Source of the DNA: Calliphora vicina
Taxonomy: Eukaryota; Arthropoda; Insecta; Diptera; Calliphoridae
Assembly: GCF_958450345.1 (NCBI RefSeq)
Contig: NW_027052643.1
Location: 36,001 to 100,000 of the forward strand
DNA length: 64,000 bases
Reading direction: 5' to 3'
A model generated the notes under the pieces. That model had not been told where the DNA came from. It did not search any database and saw only the letters and a list, made by a program, of their open reading frames with translations. Of this stretch, positions 1 through 15,199 are shown in pieces. Position numbers and translations under genes: made by a program. Each line of letters begins with the position of its first letter. Position 1 is the stretch's first letter.

Positions 1-3000
1 CTTAAGTTATACCTTGTTAGAAAGCTACAATCTCATGCCATCCAAATATAAAAAAATTTAGCTTCCTAGCTCTTTAGGGCCTTTTAAAATTGCGATTTAT
101 ATGAAGTCGTTAAAAACTGGGGTAATTTTGGGACATTTTTCGAAAAATGTCCGATATACCCGCATATATGTCGGGTACTGTTTATGCTAGCTACTTAAGT
201 TATACCTTGTTAGAAAGCTACAATCTCATGCCATACAAATATAAAAAAATTTAGCTTCCTAGCTCTTTAGGGCCTTTTAAAATTGCGATTTATATGAAGT
301 CGTTAAAAACTGGGGTAATTTTGGGACATTTTTCGAAAAATGTCCGATATACCCGCATATATATCGGGTGCTATTTATGCTAGCTACTTAAGTTATACCT
401 TGTTAGAAAGCTACAATCTCATGCCATTAAAAACTGGGGTAATTTTGGGAAATTTTTCGAAAAATGTCCGGTATACCCGCATATATATCGGGTACTGTTT
501 ATGCTAGCTACTTAAGTTATACCTTGTTAGAAAGCTACAATCTCATGCAATCCAAATATAAAAAAATTAGCTTCCTAGCAGTTTAGGGGCCTTTAGAATT
601 GCGATTTTACATATCGGACATTTTTCGAAAAATGTCCGATATACCCGCATATATATCGGGTACTATTTATGCTAGCTACTTAAGTTATACCTTGTTTGAA
701 AGCTACAATCTCATGCCATCCAAATATAAAACAATTTAGCTTCCTAGCTCTTTAGGGCCTTGTAAAATTGCGATTTATATGAAGTCGTTAAAAACTGGGG
801 TAATTTTGGCACATTTTTCGAAAAATGTCCGATATACCCGCATATATATCGGGTACTGTTTATGCTAGCTACTTAAGTTATACCTTATTAGAAAGCTACA
901 ATCTCATGCCATCCAAATATAAACAAATTTAGCTTCCTACCTCTTTAGGGCCTTTTAAAATTGCGATTTATATGAAGTCGTTAAAAACTGGGGTAATTTT
1001 GGGAAATTTTTCGAAAAATATCCGGTATACCCGCATATATATCGGGTACTGTTTCTGCTAGCTACTTAAGTTATACCTTGTTAGAAAGCTACAATCTCAT
1101 GCCATTTAAATATAAAAAAATTTAGCTTCCCAGCTCTTTAGGGCCTTTTAAAATTGCGATTTATATGAAGTCGTTAAAAACTGGGGTAATTTTGGGAAAT
1201 TTTTCGAAAAATATCCGGTATACCCGCATATATATCGGGTACTATTTATGCTAGCTACTTAAGTTATACCTTGTTAGAAAGCTACAATCTCATGCCATTT
1301 AAATATAAAAAAATTTAGCTTCCCAGCTCTTTAGGGCCTTTTAAAATTGCGATTTATATGAAGTCGTTAAAAACTGGGGTAATTTTGGGACATTTTTCGA
1401 AAAATGTCCGATATACCCGCATATATATCGGGTACTATTTTTGGTAGCTACTTAAATTATACCTTATTAGAAAGCTACAATCTCATGCCATCCAAATATA
1501 AAAAAATTTAGCTTCCTACCTCTTTAGGGCCTTTTAAAATTGCGATTTATATGAAGTCGTTAAAAACTGGGGTAATTTTGGGACATTTTTCGAAAAATGT
1601 CCGATATACCCGCATATATATCGGGTGCTATTTATGCTAGCTACTTAAGTTATACCTTGTTAGAAAGCTACAATCTCATGCCATTAAAAACTGGGGTAAT
1701 TTTGGGACATTTTTCGAAAAATGTCCGGTATACCCGCATATATATCGGGTACTGTTTATGCTAGCTACTTAAGTTATACCTTGTTAGAAAGCTACAATCT
1801 CATGCAATCCAAATATAAAAAAATTTTGCATCCTAGCTCTTTAGGGCCTTTTAAAATTGCGATTTATATGAAGTCGTTAAAAACTGGGGTAATTTTGGGA
1901 CATTTTTCGAAAAATGTCCGATATACCCGCATATATATCGGGTACTATTTATGCTAGCTACTTAAGTTATACCTTGTTAGAAAGCTACAATCTCATGCCA
2001 TTTAAATATAAAAAAATTTAGCATCCTAGCTCTTTAGGGCCTTTTAAAATTGCGATTTATATGAAGTCGTTAAAAACTGGGGTAATTTTGGGACATTTTT
2101 CGAAAAATGTCCGATATACCCGCATATATATCGGGTACTATTTATGCTAGCTACTTAAGTTATACCTTGTTAGAAAGCTACAATCTCATGCCATCCAAAT
2201 ATAAAAAAATTTAGCTTCCTAGCTCTTTAGGGCCTTTTAAAATTGCGATTTATATGAAGTCGTTAAAAACTGGGGTAATTTTGGGACATTTTTCGAAAAA
2301 TGTCCGATATACCCGCATATATGTCGGGTACTGTTTATGCTAGCTACTTAAGTTATACCTTGTTAGAAAGCTACAATCTCATGCCATACAAATATAAAAA
2401 AATTTAGCTTCCTAGCTCTTTAGGGCCTTTTAAAATTGCGATTTATATGAAGTCGTTAAAAACTGGGGTAATTTTGGGACATTTTTCGAAAAATGTCCGA
2501 TATACCCGCATATATATCGGGTGCTATTTATGCTAGCTACTTAAGTTATACCTTGTTAGAAAGCTACAATCTCATGCCATTAAAAACTGGGGTAATTTTG
2601 GGAAATTTTTCGAAAAATGTCCGGTATACCCGCATATATATCGGGTACTGTTTATGCTAGCTACTTAAGTTATACCTTGTTAGAAAGCTACAATCTCATG
2701 CAATCCAAATATAAAAAAATTAGCTTCCTAGCAGTTTAGGGGCCTTTAGAATTGCGATTTTACATATCGGACATTTTTCGAAAAATGTCCGATATACCCG
2801 CATATATATCGGGTACTATTTATGCTAGCTACTTAAGTTATACCTTGTTTGAAAGCTACAATCTCATGCCATCCAAATATAAAACAATTTAGCTTCCTAG
2901 CTCTTTAGGGCCTTGTAAAATTGCGATTTATATGAAGTCGTTAAAAACTGAGGTAATTTTGGGACATTTTTCGAAAAATGTCCGATATACCCGCATATAT

Positions 3001-6000
3001 ATCGGGTACTGTTTATGCTAGCTACTTAAGTTATACCTTGTTAGAAAGCTATACTCTCATGCCATCCAAATATAATTTAGCTTCCTAGCTCTTTAGGGCC
3101 TTTTAAAATTGCGATTTATATGAAGTCGTTAAAAACTAGGGTAATTTCGGGACATTTTTCGAAAAATGTCCGATATAACCGCATATATATCGGGTACTGT
3201 TTATGCTAGCTACTTAAGTTATACCTTGTTAGAAAGCTACAATCTCATGCCATTTAAATATAAAAAAATTTTGCTTCCTAGCTCTTTAGGGCCTTTTAAA
3301 ATTGCGATTTATATGAAGTCGTTAAAAACTGGGGTAATTATCGGACATTTTTCGAAAAATGTCCGATATACCCGCATATATATCGGGTACTGTATATGCT
3401 AGCTACTTAAGTTATACCTTGTTAGAAAGCTACAATCTCATGCCATACAAATATAAAAAAATTTAGCTTCCTAGCTCGTTAGGGCCTTTTAAAATTGCGA
3501 TTTATATGAAGTCGTTAAAAACTGGGGTAATTTTGGCACATTTTTCAAAAAATGTCCGATATACCCGCATATATATCGGGTACTGTTTATGCTAGCTACT
3601 TAAGTTATACCTTATTAGAAAGCTACAATCTCATGCCATCCAAATATAAACAAATTTAGCTTCCTACCTCTTTAGGGCCTTTTAAAATTGCGATTTATAT
3701 GAAGTCGTTAAAAACTGGGGTAATTTTGGGAAATTTTTCGAAAAATATCCGGTATACCCGCATATATATCGGGTACTGTTTCTGCTAGCTACTTAAGTTA
3801 TACCTTGTTAGAAAGCTACAATCTCATGCCATTTAAATATAAAAAAATTTAGCTTCCCAGCTCTTTAGGGCCTTTTAAAATTGCGATTTATATGAAGTCG
3901 TTAAAAACTGGGGTAATTTTGGGAAATTTTTCGAAAAATATCCGGTATACCCGCATATATATCGGGTACTATTTATGCTAGCTACTTAAGTTATACCTTG
4001 TTAGAAAGCTACAATCTCATGCCATTTAAATATAAAAAAATTTAGCTTCCCAGCTCTTTAGGGCCTTTTAAAATTGCGATTTATATGAAGTCGTTAAAAA
4101 CTGGGGTAATTTTGGGACATTTTTCGAAAAATGTCCGATATACCCGCATATATATCGGGTACTATTTTTGGTAGCTACTTAAATTATACCTTATTAGAAA
4201 GCTACAATCTCATGCCATCCAAATATAAAAAAATTTAGCTTCCTACCTCTTTAGGGCCTTTTAAAATTGCGATTTATATGAAGTCGTTAAAAACTGGGGT
4301 AATTTTGGGACATTTTTCGAAAAATGTCCGATATACCCGCATATATATCGGGTGCTATTTATGCTAGCTACTTAAGTTATACCTTGTTAGAAAGCTACAA
4401 TCTCATGCCATTAAAAACTGGGGTAATTTTGGGACATTTTTCGAAAAATGTCCGGTATACCCGCATATATATCGGGTACTGTTTATGCTAGCTACTTAAG
4501 TTATACCTTGTTAGAAAGCTACAATCTCATGCAATCCAAATATAAAAAAATTTTGCATCCTAGCTCTTTAGGGCCTTTTAAAATTGCGATTTATATGAAG
4601 TCGTTAAAAACTGGGGTAATTTTGGGACATTTTTCGAAAAATGTCCGATATACCCGCATATATATCGGGTACTATTTATGCTAGCTACTTAAGTTATACC
4701 TTGTTAGAAAGCTACAATCTCATGCCATTTAAATATAAAAAAATTTAGCATCCTAGCTCTTTAGGGCCTTTTAAAATTGCGATTTATATGAAGTCGTTAA
4801 AAACTGGGGTAATTTTGGGACATTTTTCGAAAAATGTCCGATATACCCGCATATATATCGGGTACTATTTATGCTAGCTACTTAAGTTATACCTTGTTAG
4901 AAAGCTACAATCTCATGCCATCCAAATATAAAAAAATTTAGCTTCCTAGCTCTTTAGGGCCTTTTAAAATTGCGATTTATATGAAGTCGTTAAAAACTGG
5001 GGTAATTTTGGGACATTTTTCGAAAAATGTCCGATATACCCGCATATATGTCGGGTACTGTTTATGCTAGCTACTTAAGTTATACCTTGTTAGAAAGCTA
5101 CAATCTCATGCCATACAAATATAAAAAAATTTAGCTTCCTAGCTCTTTAGGGCCTTTTAAAATTGCGATTTATATGAAGTCGTTAAAAACTGGGGTAATT
5201 TTGGGACATTTTTCGAAAAATGTCCGATATACCCGCATATATATCGGGTGCTATTTATGCTAGCTACTTAAGTTATACCTTGTTAGAAAGCTACAATCTC
5301 ATGCCATTAAAAACTGGGGTAATTTTGGGAAATTTTTCGAAAAATGTCCGGTATACCCGCATATATATCGGGTACTATTTATGCTAGCTACTTAAGTTAT
5401 ACTTTGTTAGAAAGCTATAATCTCATGCCATCCAAATATAAAAAAATTTAGCTTCCTAGCTCTTTAGGGCCTTTTAAAATTGCGATTTATATGAAGTCGT
5501 TAAAAACTGGGTAATTTTGGGACATTTTTCGAAAAATGTCCGATATACCCGCATATATATCGGGTACTATTTATGCTAGCTACTTAAGTTATACCTTGTT
5601 AGAAAGCTACAATCTCATGCCATCCAAATATAAAAAAATTTAGCTTCCTACCTCTTTAGGGCCTTTTAAAATTGCGATTTATATAAAGTCGTTAAAAACT
5701 GGGGTAATTTTGGGAAATTTTTCGAAAAATATCCGGTATACCCGCATATATATCGGGTACTGTTTATGCTAGCTACTTAAGTTATACCTTGTTAGAAAGC
5801 TACAATCTCATGCCATTTAAATATAAAAAAATTTAGCTTCCCAGCTCTTTAGGGCCTTTTAAAATTGCGATTTATATGAAGTCGTTAAAAACTGGGGTAA
5901 TTTTGGGACATTTTTCGAAAAATGTCCGATATACCCGCATATATATCGGGTACTATTTTTGGTAGCTACCTAAGTTATACCTTATTAGAAAGCTACAATC

Positions 6001-7800
6001 TCATGCCATCCAAATATAAAAAAATTTAGCTTCCTACCTCTTTAGGGCCTTTTAAAATTGCGATTTATATAAAGTCGTTAAAAACTGGGGTAATTTTGGG
6101 AAATTTTTCGAAAAATATCCGGTATACCCGCATATATATCGGGTACTGTTTATGCTAGCTACTTAAGTTATACTTTGTTAGAAAGCTATAATCTCATGCC
6201 ATCCAAATATAAAAAAATTAGCTTCCTAACTCTTTAGGACCTTTTAAAATTGAAGTCGTTATATGAAGTCGTTAAAAACTGGGGTAATTTTGGGACATTT
6301 TTCGAAAAATGTCCGATATACCCGCATATATATCGGGTACTGTTTATGCTAGCTACTTAAGTTATACCTTGTTAGAAAGCTACAATCTCATGCCATCCAA
6401 ATATAAAAAAATTTAGCTTCCTAGCTCTTTAGGGCCTTTTAAAATTGCGATTTATATGAAGTCGTTAAAAACTGGGGTAATTTTGGGAAATTTTTCGAAA
6501 AAGCTCTTTAGGGCCTTTTAAAATTGAAGTCGTTATATGAAGTCGTTAAAAACTGGGGTAATTTTGGGACATTTTTCGAAAAATGTCCGATATACCCGCA
6601 TATATATCGGGTACTGTTTATGCTAGCTACTTAAGTTATACCTTGTTAGAAAGCTACAATCTCATGCCATCCAAATATAAAAAAATTTAGCTTCCTAGCT
6701 CTTTAGGGCCTTTTAAAATTGCGATTTATATGAAGTCGTTAAAAACTGGGGTAATTTTGGGACTTTTTTCGAAAAATGTCCGGTATACCCGCATATATAT
6801 CGGGTACTGTTTATGCTAGCTACTTAAGTTATACTTTGTTAGAAAGCTATAATCTCATGCCATCCAAATATAAAAAAATTGACATTTTTCGAAAAATGTC
6901 CGATATACCCGCATATATATCGGGTACTATTTATGCTAGCTACTTAAGTTATACCTTGTTAGAAAGCTACAATCTCATGCCATCCAAATATAAAAAAATT
7001 GAGCTTCCTAGCTCTTTGGGGCCTTTTAAAATTGCGATTTATATGAAGTCGTTAAAAACTGGGGTAATTTTGGAACATTTTTCGAAAAATGTCCGATATA
7101 CCCGCATATATATCGGGTACTATTTATGCTAGCTACTTAAGTTATACCTTGTTAGAAAGCTACAATCTCATGCCATTTAAATATAAAAAAATTTAGCATC
7201 CTAGCTCTTTAGGGCCTTTTAAAATTGCGATTTATATGAAGTCGTTAAAAACTGGGGTAATTTTGGGACATTTTTCGAAAAATGTCCGATATACCCGCAT
7301 ATATATCGGGTACTATTTATGCTAGCTACTTAAGTTATACCTTGTTAGAAAGCTACAATCTCATGCCATCCAAATATAAAAAAATTGAGCTTCCTAGCTC
7401 TTTGGGGCCTTTTAAAATTGCGATTTATATGAAGTCGTTAAAAACTGGGGTAATTTTGGGACATTTTTCGAAAAATGTCCGATATACCCGCATATATGTC
7501 GGGTACTGTTTATGCTAGCTACTTAAGTTATACCTTGTTAGAAAGCTACAATCTCATGCCATACAAATATAAAAAAATTTAGCTTCCTAGCTCTTTAGGG
7601 CCTTTTAAAATTGCGATTTATATGAAGTCGTTAAAAACTGGGGTAATTTTGGGACATTTTTCGAAAAATGTCCGATATACCCGCATATATATCGGGTGCT
7701 ATTTATGCTAGCTACTTAAGTTATACCTTGTTAGAAAGCTACAATCTCATGCCATTAAAAACTGGGGTAATTTTGGGAAATTTTTCGAAAAATGTCCGGT
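1..7800 (+). repeat. Higher-order repeat, ~2727-bp and ~2153-bp periods
   Basis: Rare monomer variants recur at fixed distances. The motif ACCTTATTAG with the AAACAAATTT variant is at 882 and 3609 (2727 bp). The 69-bp-deleted monomer at 1678 recurs at 4405 (2727 bp). The ATATGTCGGG variant is at about 161, 2314 and 5041 (2153, then 2727 bp). This shows large blocks of monomers being duplicated as units, with overlapping block sizes. The right edge is approximate. Confidence 0.8.
421..510 (+). repeat. Short monomer variant, 69-bp deletion
   Basis: After ATGCCAT the sequence jumps straight to TAAAAACTGG, so the A-rich stretch and the TTTAGGGCC to GAAGTCGT part are missing. The spacing between flanking CTTAAG sites is 124 bp (387 to 511) instead of 193. 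The same joint is seen at 1678, 2574, 4405, 5301 and 7749, so this is one deletion copied within higher-order repeats. Confidence 0.85.
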
Positions 7801-9599
7801 ATACCCGCATATATATCGGGTACTATTTATGCTAGCTACTTAAGTTATACTTTGTTAGAAACCTATAATCTCATGCCATCCAAATATAAAAAAATTTAGC
7901 TTCCTAGCTCTTTAGGGCCTTTTAAAATTGCGATTTATATGAAGTCGTTAAAAACTGGGGTAATTTTGGGAAATTTTTCGAAAAATATCCGGTATACCCG
8001 CATATATATCGGGTACTGTTTATGCTAGCTACTTAAGTTATACCTTGTTAGAAAGCTACAATCTCATGCCATTTAAATATAAAAAAATTTAGCTTCCCAG
8101 CTCTTTAGGGCCTTTTAAAATTGCGATTTATATGAAGTCGTTAAAAACTGGGGTAATTTTGGGACATTTTTCGAAAAATGTCCGATATACCCGCATATAT
8201 ATCGGGTACTATTTTTGGTAGCTACTTAAGTTATACCTTATTAGAAAGCTACAATCTCATGCCATCCAAATATAAAAAAAATTAGCTTCCTACCTCTTTA
8301 GGGCCTTTTAAAATTGCGATTTATATGAAGTCGTTAAAAACTGGGGTAATTTTGGGAAATTTTTCGAAAAATATCCGGTATACCCGCATATATATCGGGT
8401 ACTGTTTATGCTAGCTACTTAAGTTATACTTTGTTAGAAAGCTATAATCTCATGCCATCCAAATATAAAAAAATTAGCTTCCTAACTCTTTAGGGCCTTT
8501 TAAAATTGAAGTCGTTATATGAAGTCGTTAAAAACTGGGGTAATTTTGGGACATTTTTCGAAAAATGTCCGATATACCCGCATATATATCGGGTACTGTT
8601 TATGCTAGCTACTTAAGTTATACCTTGTTAGAAAGCTACAATCTCATGCCATCCAAATATAAAAAAATTTAGCTTCCTAGCTCTTTAGGGCCTTTTAAAA
8701 TTGCGATTTATATGAAGTCGTTAAAAACTGGGGTAATTTTGGGAAATTTTTCGAAAAATATCCGGTATACCCGCATATATATCGGGTACTGTTTATGCTA
8801 GCTACTTAAGTTATACTTTGTTAGAAAGCTATAATCTCATGCCATCCAAATATAAAAAAATTAGCTTCCTAGCTCTTTAGGGCCTTTTAAAATTGAAGTC
8901 GTTATATGAAGTCGTTAAAAACTGGGGTAATTTTGGGACATTTTTCGAAAAATGTCCGATATACCCGCATATATATCGGGTACTGTTTATGCTAGCTACT
9001 TAAGTTATACCTTGTTAGAAAGCTACAATCTCATGCCATCCAAATATAAAAAAATTTAGCTTCCTAGCTCTTTAGGGCCTTTTAAAATTGCGATTTATAT
9101 GAAGTCGTTAAAAACTGGGGTAATTTTGGGACTTTTTTCGAAAAATGTCCGGTATACCCGCATATATATCGGGTACTGTTTATGCTAGCTACTTAAGTTA
9201 TACTTTGTTAGAAAGCTATAATCTCATGCCATCCAAATATAAAAAAATTTAGCTTCCTAGCTCTTTAGGGCCTTTTAAAATTGCGATTTATATGAAGTCG
9301 TTAAAAACTGGGTAATTTTGGGACATTTTTCGAAAAATGTCCGATATACCCGCATATATATCGGGTACTATTTATGCTAGCTACTTAAGTTATACCTTGT
9401 TAGAAAGCTACAATCTCATGCAATCCAAATATAAACAAATTTAGCTTCCTACCTCTTTAGGGCCTTTTAAAATTGCGATTTATATGAAGTCGTTAAAAAC
9501 TGGGGTAATTTTGGGAAATTTTTCGAAAAATATCCGGTATACCCGCATATATATCGGGTACTGTTTATGCTAGCTACTTAAGTTATACCTTGTTAGAAA

Positions 9600-12500
9600 G
9601 CTACAATCTCATGCCATTTAAATATAAAAAAATTTAGCTTCCCAGCTCTTTAGGGCCTTTTAAAATTGCGATTTATATGAAGTCGTTAAAAACTGGGGTA
9701 ATTTTGGGACATTTTTCGAAAAATGTCCGATATACCCGCATATATATCGGGTACTATTTTTGGTAGCTACTTAAGTTATACCTTATTAGAAAGCTACAAT
9801 CTCATGCCATCCAAATATACAAAAAATTAGCTTCCTACCTCTTTAGGGCCTTTTAAAATTGCGATTTATATGAAGTCGTTAAAAACTGGGGTAATTTTGG
9901 GAAATTTTTCGAAAAATATCCGGTATACCCGCATATATATCGGGTACTGTTTATGCTAGCTACTTAAGTTATACTTTGTTAGAAAGCTATAATCTCATGC
10001 CATCCAAATATAAAAAAATTAGCTTCCTAACTCTTTAGGGCCTTTTAAAATTGAAGTCGTTATATGAAGTCGTTAAAAACTGGGGTAATTTTGGGACATT
10101 TTTCGAAAAATGTCCGATATACCCGCATATATATCGGGTACTATTTATGCTAGCTACTTAAGTTATACCTTGTTAGAAAGCTACAATCTCATGCCATCCA
10201 AATATAAAAAAATTTAGCTTCCTAGCTCTTTAGGGCCTTTTAAAATTGCGATTTATATGAAGTCGTTAAAAACTGGGGTAATTTTGGGAAATTTTTCGAA
10301 AAATATCCGGTATACCCGCATATATATCGGGTACTGTTTATGCTAGCTACTTAAGTTATACTTTGTTAGAAAGCTATAATCTCATGCCATCCAAATATAA
10401 AAAAATTAGCTTCCTAGCTCTTTAGGGCCTTTTAAAATTGAAGTCGTTATATGAAGTCGTTAAAAACTGGGGTAATTTTGGGACATTTTTCGAAAAATGT
10501 CCGATATACCCGCATATATATCGGGTACTGTTTATGCTAGCTACTTAAGTTATACCTTGTTAGAAAGCTACAATCTCATGCCATCCAAATATAAAAAAAT
10601 TTAGCTTCCTAGCTCTTTAGGGCCTTTTAAAATTGCGATTTATATGAAGTCGTTAAAAACTGGGGTAATTTTGGGACTTTTTTCGAAAAATGTCCCGTAT
10701 ACCCGCATATATATCGGGTACTGTTTATGCTAGCTACTTAAGTTATACTTTGTTAGAAAGCTATAATCTCATGCCATCCAAATATAAAAAAATTGACATT
10801 TTTCGAAAAGTGTCCGATATACCCGCATATATATCGGGTACTATTTATGCTAGCTACTTAAGTTATACCTTGTTAGAAAGCTACAATCTCATGCCATCCA
10901 AATATAAAAAAATTGAGCTTCCTAGCTCTTTAGGGCCTTTTAAAATTGCGATTTATATGAAGTCGTTAAAAACTGGGTAATTTTGGGACATTTTTCGAAA
11001 AATGTCCGGTATACCCGCATATATATCGGGTACTGTTTATGCTAGCTACTTAAGTTATACCTTGTTAGAAAGCTACAATCTCATGCCATTTAAATATAAA
11101 AAAATTTTGCATCCTAGCTCTTTGGGGCCTTTTAAAATTGCGATTTATATGAAGTCGTTAAAAACTGGTGTAATTTTGGGACATTTTTCGAAAAATGTCC
11201 GATATACCCGCATATATATCGGGTACTATTTATGCTAGCTACTTAAGTTATACCTTGTTAGAAAGCTACAATCTCATGCCATTTAAATGTAAAAAAATTT
11301 AGCATCCTAGCTCTTTAGGGCCTTTTAAAATTGCGATTTATATGAAGTCGTTAAAAACTGGGGTAATTTTGGGACATTTTTCGAAAAATGTCCGATATAC
11401 CCGCATATATATCGGGTGCTATTTATGCTAGCTACTTAAGTTATACCTTGTTAGAAAGCTACAATCTCATGCCATTTAAATATAAAAAAATTTAGCATCC
11501 TAGCTCTTTAGGGCCTTTTAAAATTGCGATTTATATGAAGTCGTTAAAAACTGGGTAATTTTGGGACATTTTTCGAAAAATGTCCGGTATACCCGCATAT
11601 ATATCGGGTACTGTTTATGCTAGCTACTTAAGTTATACCTTGTTAGAAAGCTACAATCTCATGCCATTTAAATATAAAAAAATTTAGCTTCCTACCTCTT
11701 TAGGGCCTTTTAAAATTGCGATTTATATGAAGTCGTTAAAAACTGGGGTAATTTTGGGACATTTTTCGAAAAATGTCCGATATACCCGCATATATATCGG
11801 GTACTATTTTTGGTAGCTACTTAAGTTATACCTTATTAGAAAGCTACAATCTCATGCCATCCAAATATAAAAAAATTTAGCTTCCTACCTCTTTAGGGCC
11901 TTTTAAAATTGCGATTTATATGAAGTCGTTAAAAACTGGGGTAATTTTGGGAAATTTTTCGAAAAATATCCGGTATACCCGCATATATATCGGGTACTGT
12001 TTATGCTAGCTACTTAAGTTATACTTTGTTAGAAAGCTATAATCTCATGCCATCCAAATATAAAAAAATTAGCTTCCTAACTCTTTAGGGCCTTTTAAAA
12101 TTGAAGTCGTTATATGAAGTCGTTAAAAACTGGGGTAATTTTGGGACATTTTTCGAAAAATGTCCGATATACCCGCATATATATCGGGTACTGTTTATGC
12201 TAGCTACTTAAGTTATACCTTGTTAGAAAGCTACAATCTCATGCCATCCAAATATAAAAAAATTTAGCTTCCTAGCTCTTTAGGGCCTTTTAAAATTGCG
12301 ATTTATATGAAGTCGTTAAAAACTGGGGTAATTTTGGGAAATTTTTCGAAAAATATCCGGTATACCCGCATATATATCGGGTACTGTTTATGCTAGCTAC
12401 TTAAGTTATACTTTGTTAGAAAGCTATAATCTCATGCCATCCAAATATAAAAATATTAGCTTCCTAGCTCTTTAGGGCCTTTTAAAATTGAAGTCGTTAT

Positions 12501-12600
12501 ATGAAGTCGTTAAAAACTGGGGTAATTTTGGGACATTTTTCGAAAAATGTCCGATATACCCGCATATATATCGGGTACTGTTTATGCTAGCTACTTAAGT
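9600..12600 (+). repeat. Higher-order block, copy 1 of ~8.59-kb spaced pair
   Basis: Rare variants in this stretch recur about 8587-8588 bp downstream. The ATGTCCCGTATACC variant is near 10690 and 19278. The compound monomer joint AAAAAATTGACATTTTTCG is near 10790 and 19378. The CTGGTGTAATTTT variant is near 11166 and 19752. The partner copy spans roughly 18.2-21.2 kb. Edges are approximate because all monomers are alike. Confidence 0.7.
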
Positions 12601-15199
12601 TATACCTTGTTAGAAAGCTGCAATCTCATGCCATCCAAATATAAAAAAATTTAGCTTCCTAGCTCTTTGGGGCCTTTTAAAATTGCGATTTATATGAAGT
12701 CGTTAAAAACTGGGGTAATTTTGGGACATTTTTCGAAAAATGTCCGATATACCCGCATATATATCGGGTACTATTTATGCTAGCTACTTAAGTTATACCT
12801 TGTTAGAAAGCTACAATCTCATGCCATTTAAATATAAAAAAATTAGCTTCCTAGCTCTTTAGGGCCTTTTAAAATTGCGATTTATATGAAGTCGTTAAAA
12901 ACTGGGGTAATTTTGGGACATTTTTCGAAAAATGTCCGATATACCCGCATATATGTCGGGTACTGTTTATGCTAGCTACTTAAGTTATAACTTGTTAGAA
13001 AGCTACAATCTCATGCCATACAAATATAAAAAAATTTAGCTTCCTAGCTCTTTAGGGCCTATTAAAATTGCGATTTATATGAAGTCGTTAAAAACTGGGG
13101 TAATTTTGGGACATTTTTCGAAAAATGTCCGATATACCCGCATATATATCGGGTGCTATATTTTGGGACATTTTTCGAAAAATGTCCGGTATACCCGCAT
13201 ATATATCGGGTACTGTTTATGCTAGCTACTTAAGTTATACCTTGTTAGAAAGCTACAATCTCATGCCATTTAAATATAAAAAAATTTAGCTTCCTACCTC
13301 TTTAGGGCCTTTTAAAATTGCGATTTATATGAAGTCGTTAAAAACTGGGGTAATTTTGGGACATTTTTCGAAAAATGTCCGATATACCCGCATATATATC
13401 GGGTACTATTTTTGGTAGCTACTTAAGTTATACCTTATTAGAAAGCTACAATCTCATGCCATCCAAATATAAAAAAATTTAGCTTCCTACCTCTTTAGGG
13501 CCTTTTAAAATTGCGATTTATATGAAGTCGTTAAAAACTGGGGTAATTTTGGGAAATTTTTCGAAAAATATCCGGTATACCCGCATATATATCGGGTACT
13601 GTTTATGCTAGCTACTTAAGTTATACTTTGTTAGAAAGCTATAATCTCATGCCATCCAAATATAAAAAAATTAGCTTCCTAACTCTTTAGGGCCTTTTAA
13701 AATTGAAGTCGTTATATGAAGTCGTTAAAAACTGGGGTAATTTTGGGACATTTTTCGAAAAATGTCCGATATACCCGCATATATATCGGGTACTGTTTAT
13801 GCTAGCTACTTAAGTTATACCTTGTTAGAAAGCTACAATCTCATGCCATCCAAATATAAAAAAATTTAGCTTCCTAGCTCTTTAGGGCCTTTTAAAATTG
13901 CGATTTATATGAAGTCGTTAAAAACTGGGGTAATTTTGGGAAATTTTTCGAAAAATATCCGGTATACCCGCATATATATCGGGTACTGTTTATGCTAGCT
14001 ACTTAAGTTATACTTTGTTAGAAAGCTATAATCTCATGCCATCCAAATATAAAAATATTAGCTTCCTAGCTCTTTAGGGCCTTTTAAAATTGAAGTCGTT
14101 ATATGAAGTCGTTAAAAACTGGGGTAATTTTGGGACATTTTTCGAAAAATGTCCGATATACCCGCATATATATCGGGTACTGTTTATGCTAGCTACTTAA
14201 GTTATACCTTGTTAGAAAGCTACAATCTCATGCCATCCAAATATAAAAAAATTTAGCTTCCTAGCTCTTTAGGGCCTTTTAAAATTGCGATTTATATGAA
14301 GTCGTTAAAAACTGGGGTAATTTTGGGACATTTTTCGAAAAATGTCCGATATACCCGCATATATATCGGGTACTGTTTATGCTAGCTACTTAAGTTATAC
14401 CTTGTTAGAAAGCTACAATCTCATGCCATCCAAATATAAAAAAATTAGCTTCCTAACTCTTTAGGGCCTTTTAAAATTGAAGTCGTTATATGAAGTCGTT
14501 AAAAACTGGGGTAATTTTGGGACATTTTTCGAAAAATGTCCGATATACCCGCATATATATCGGGTACTGTTTATGCTAGCTACTTAAGTTATACCTTGTT
14601 AGAAAGCTACAATCTCATGCCATCCAAATATAAAAAAATTTAGCTTCCTAGCTCTTTAGGGCCTTTTAAAATTGCGATTTATATGAAGTCGTTAAAAACT
14701 GGGGTAATTTTGGGAAATTTTTCGAAAAATATCCGGTATACCCGCATATATATCGGGTACTGTTTATGCTAGCTACTTAAGTTATACTTTGTTAGAAAGC
14801 TATAATCTCATGCCATCCAAATATAAAAATATTAGCTTCCTAGCTCTTTAGGGCCTTTTAAAATTGAAGTCGTTATATGAAGTCGTTAAAAACTGGGGTA
14901 ATTTTGGGACATTTTTCGAAAAATGTCCGATATACCCGCATATATATCGGGTACTGTTTATGCTAGCTACTTAAGTTATACCTTGTTAGAAAGCTACAAT
15001 CTCATGCCATCCAAATATAAAAAAATTTAGCTTCCTAGCTCTTTAGGGCCTTTTAAAATTGCGATTTATATGAAGTCGTTAAAAACTGGGGTAATTTTGG
15101 GACATTTTTCGAAAAATGTCCGATATACCCGCATATATATCGGGTACTGTTTATGCTAGCTACTTAAGTTATACCTTGTTAGAAAGCTACAATCTCATG

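Noticed and set aside
130..175. CENP-B box in the monomer (TTTCGAAAAATGTCCGG)
   Set aside because: TTCG and the following A fit, but the required CGGG reads TCCG; no exact match to the CENP-B consensus.
1721..1957. Recurrent 78-118 codon ORFs with the same protein (also at 3166, 4448, 6776, 7282, 10690, 11002, 19278, 19571)
   Set aside because: They are translations of the satellite across monomers. 193 is not a multiple of three, so frames close at the next monomer, and most monomers have stops in the same place. There is no domain or sign of coding constraint.
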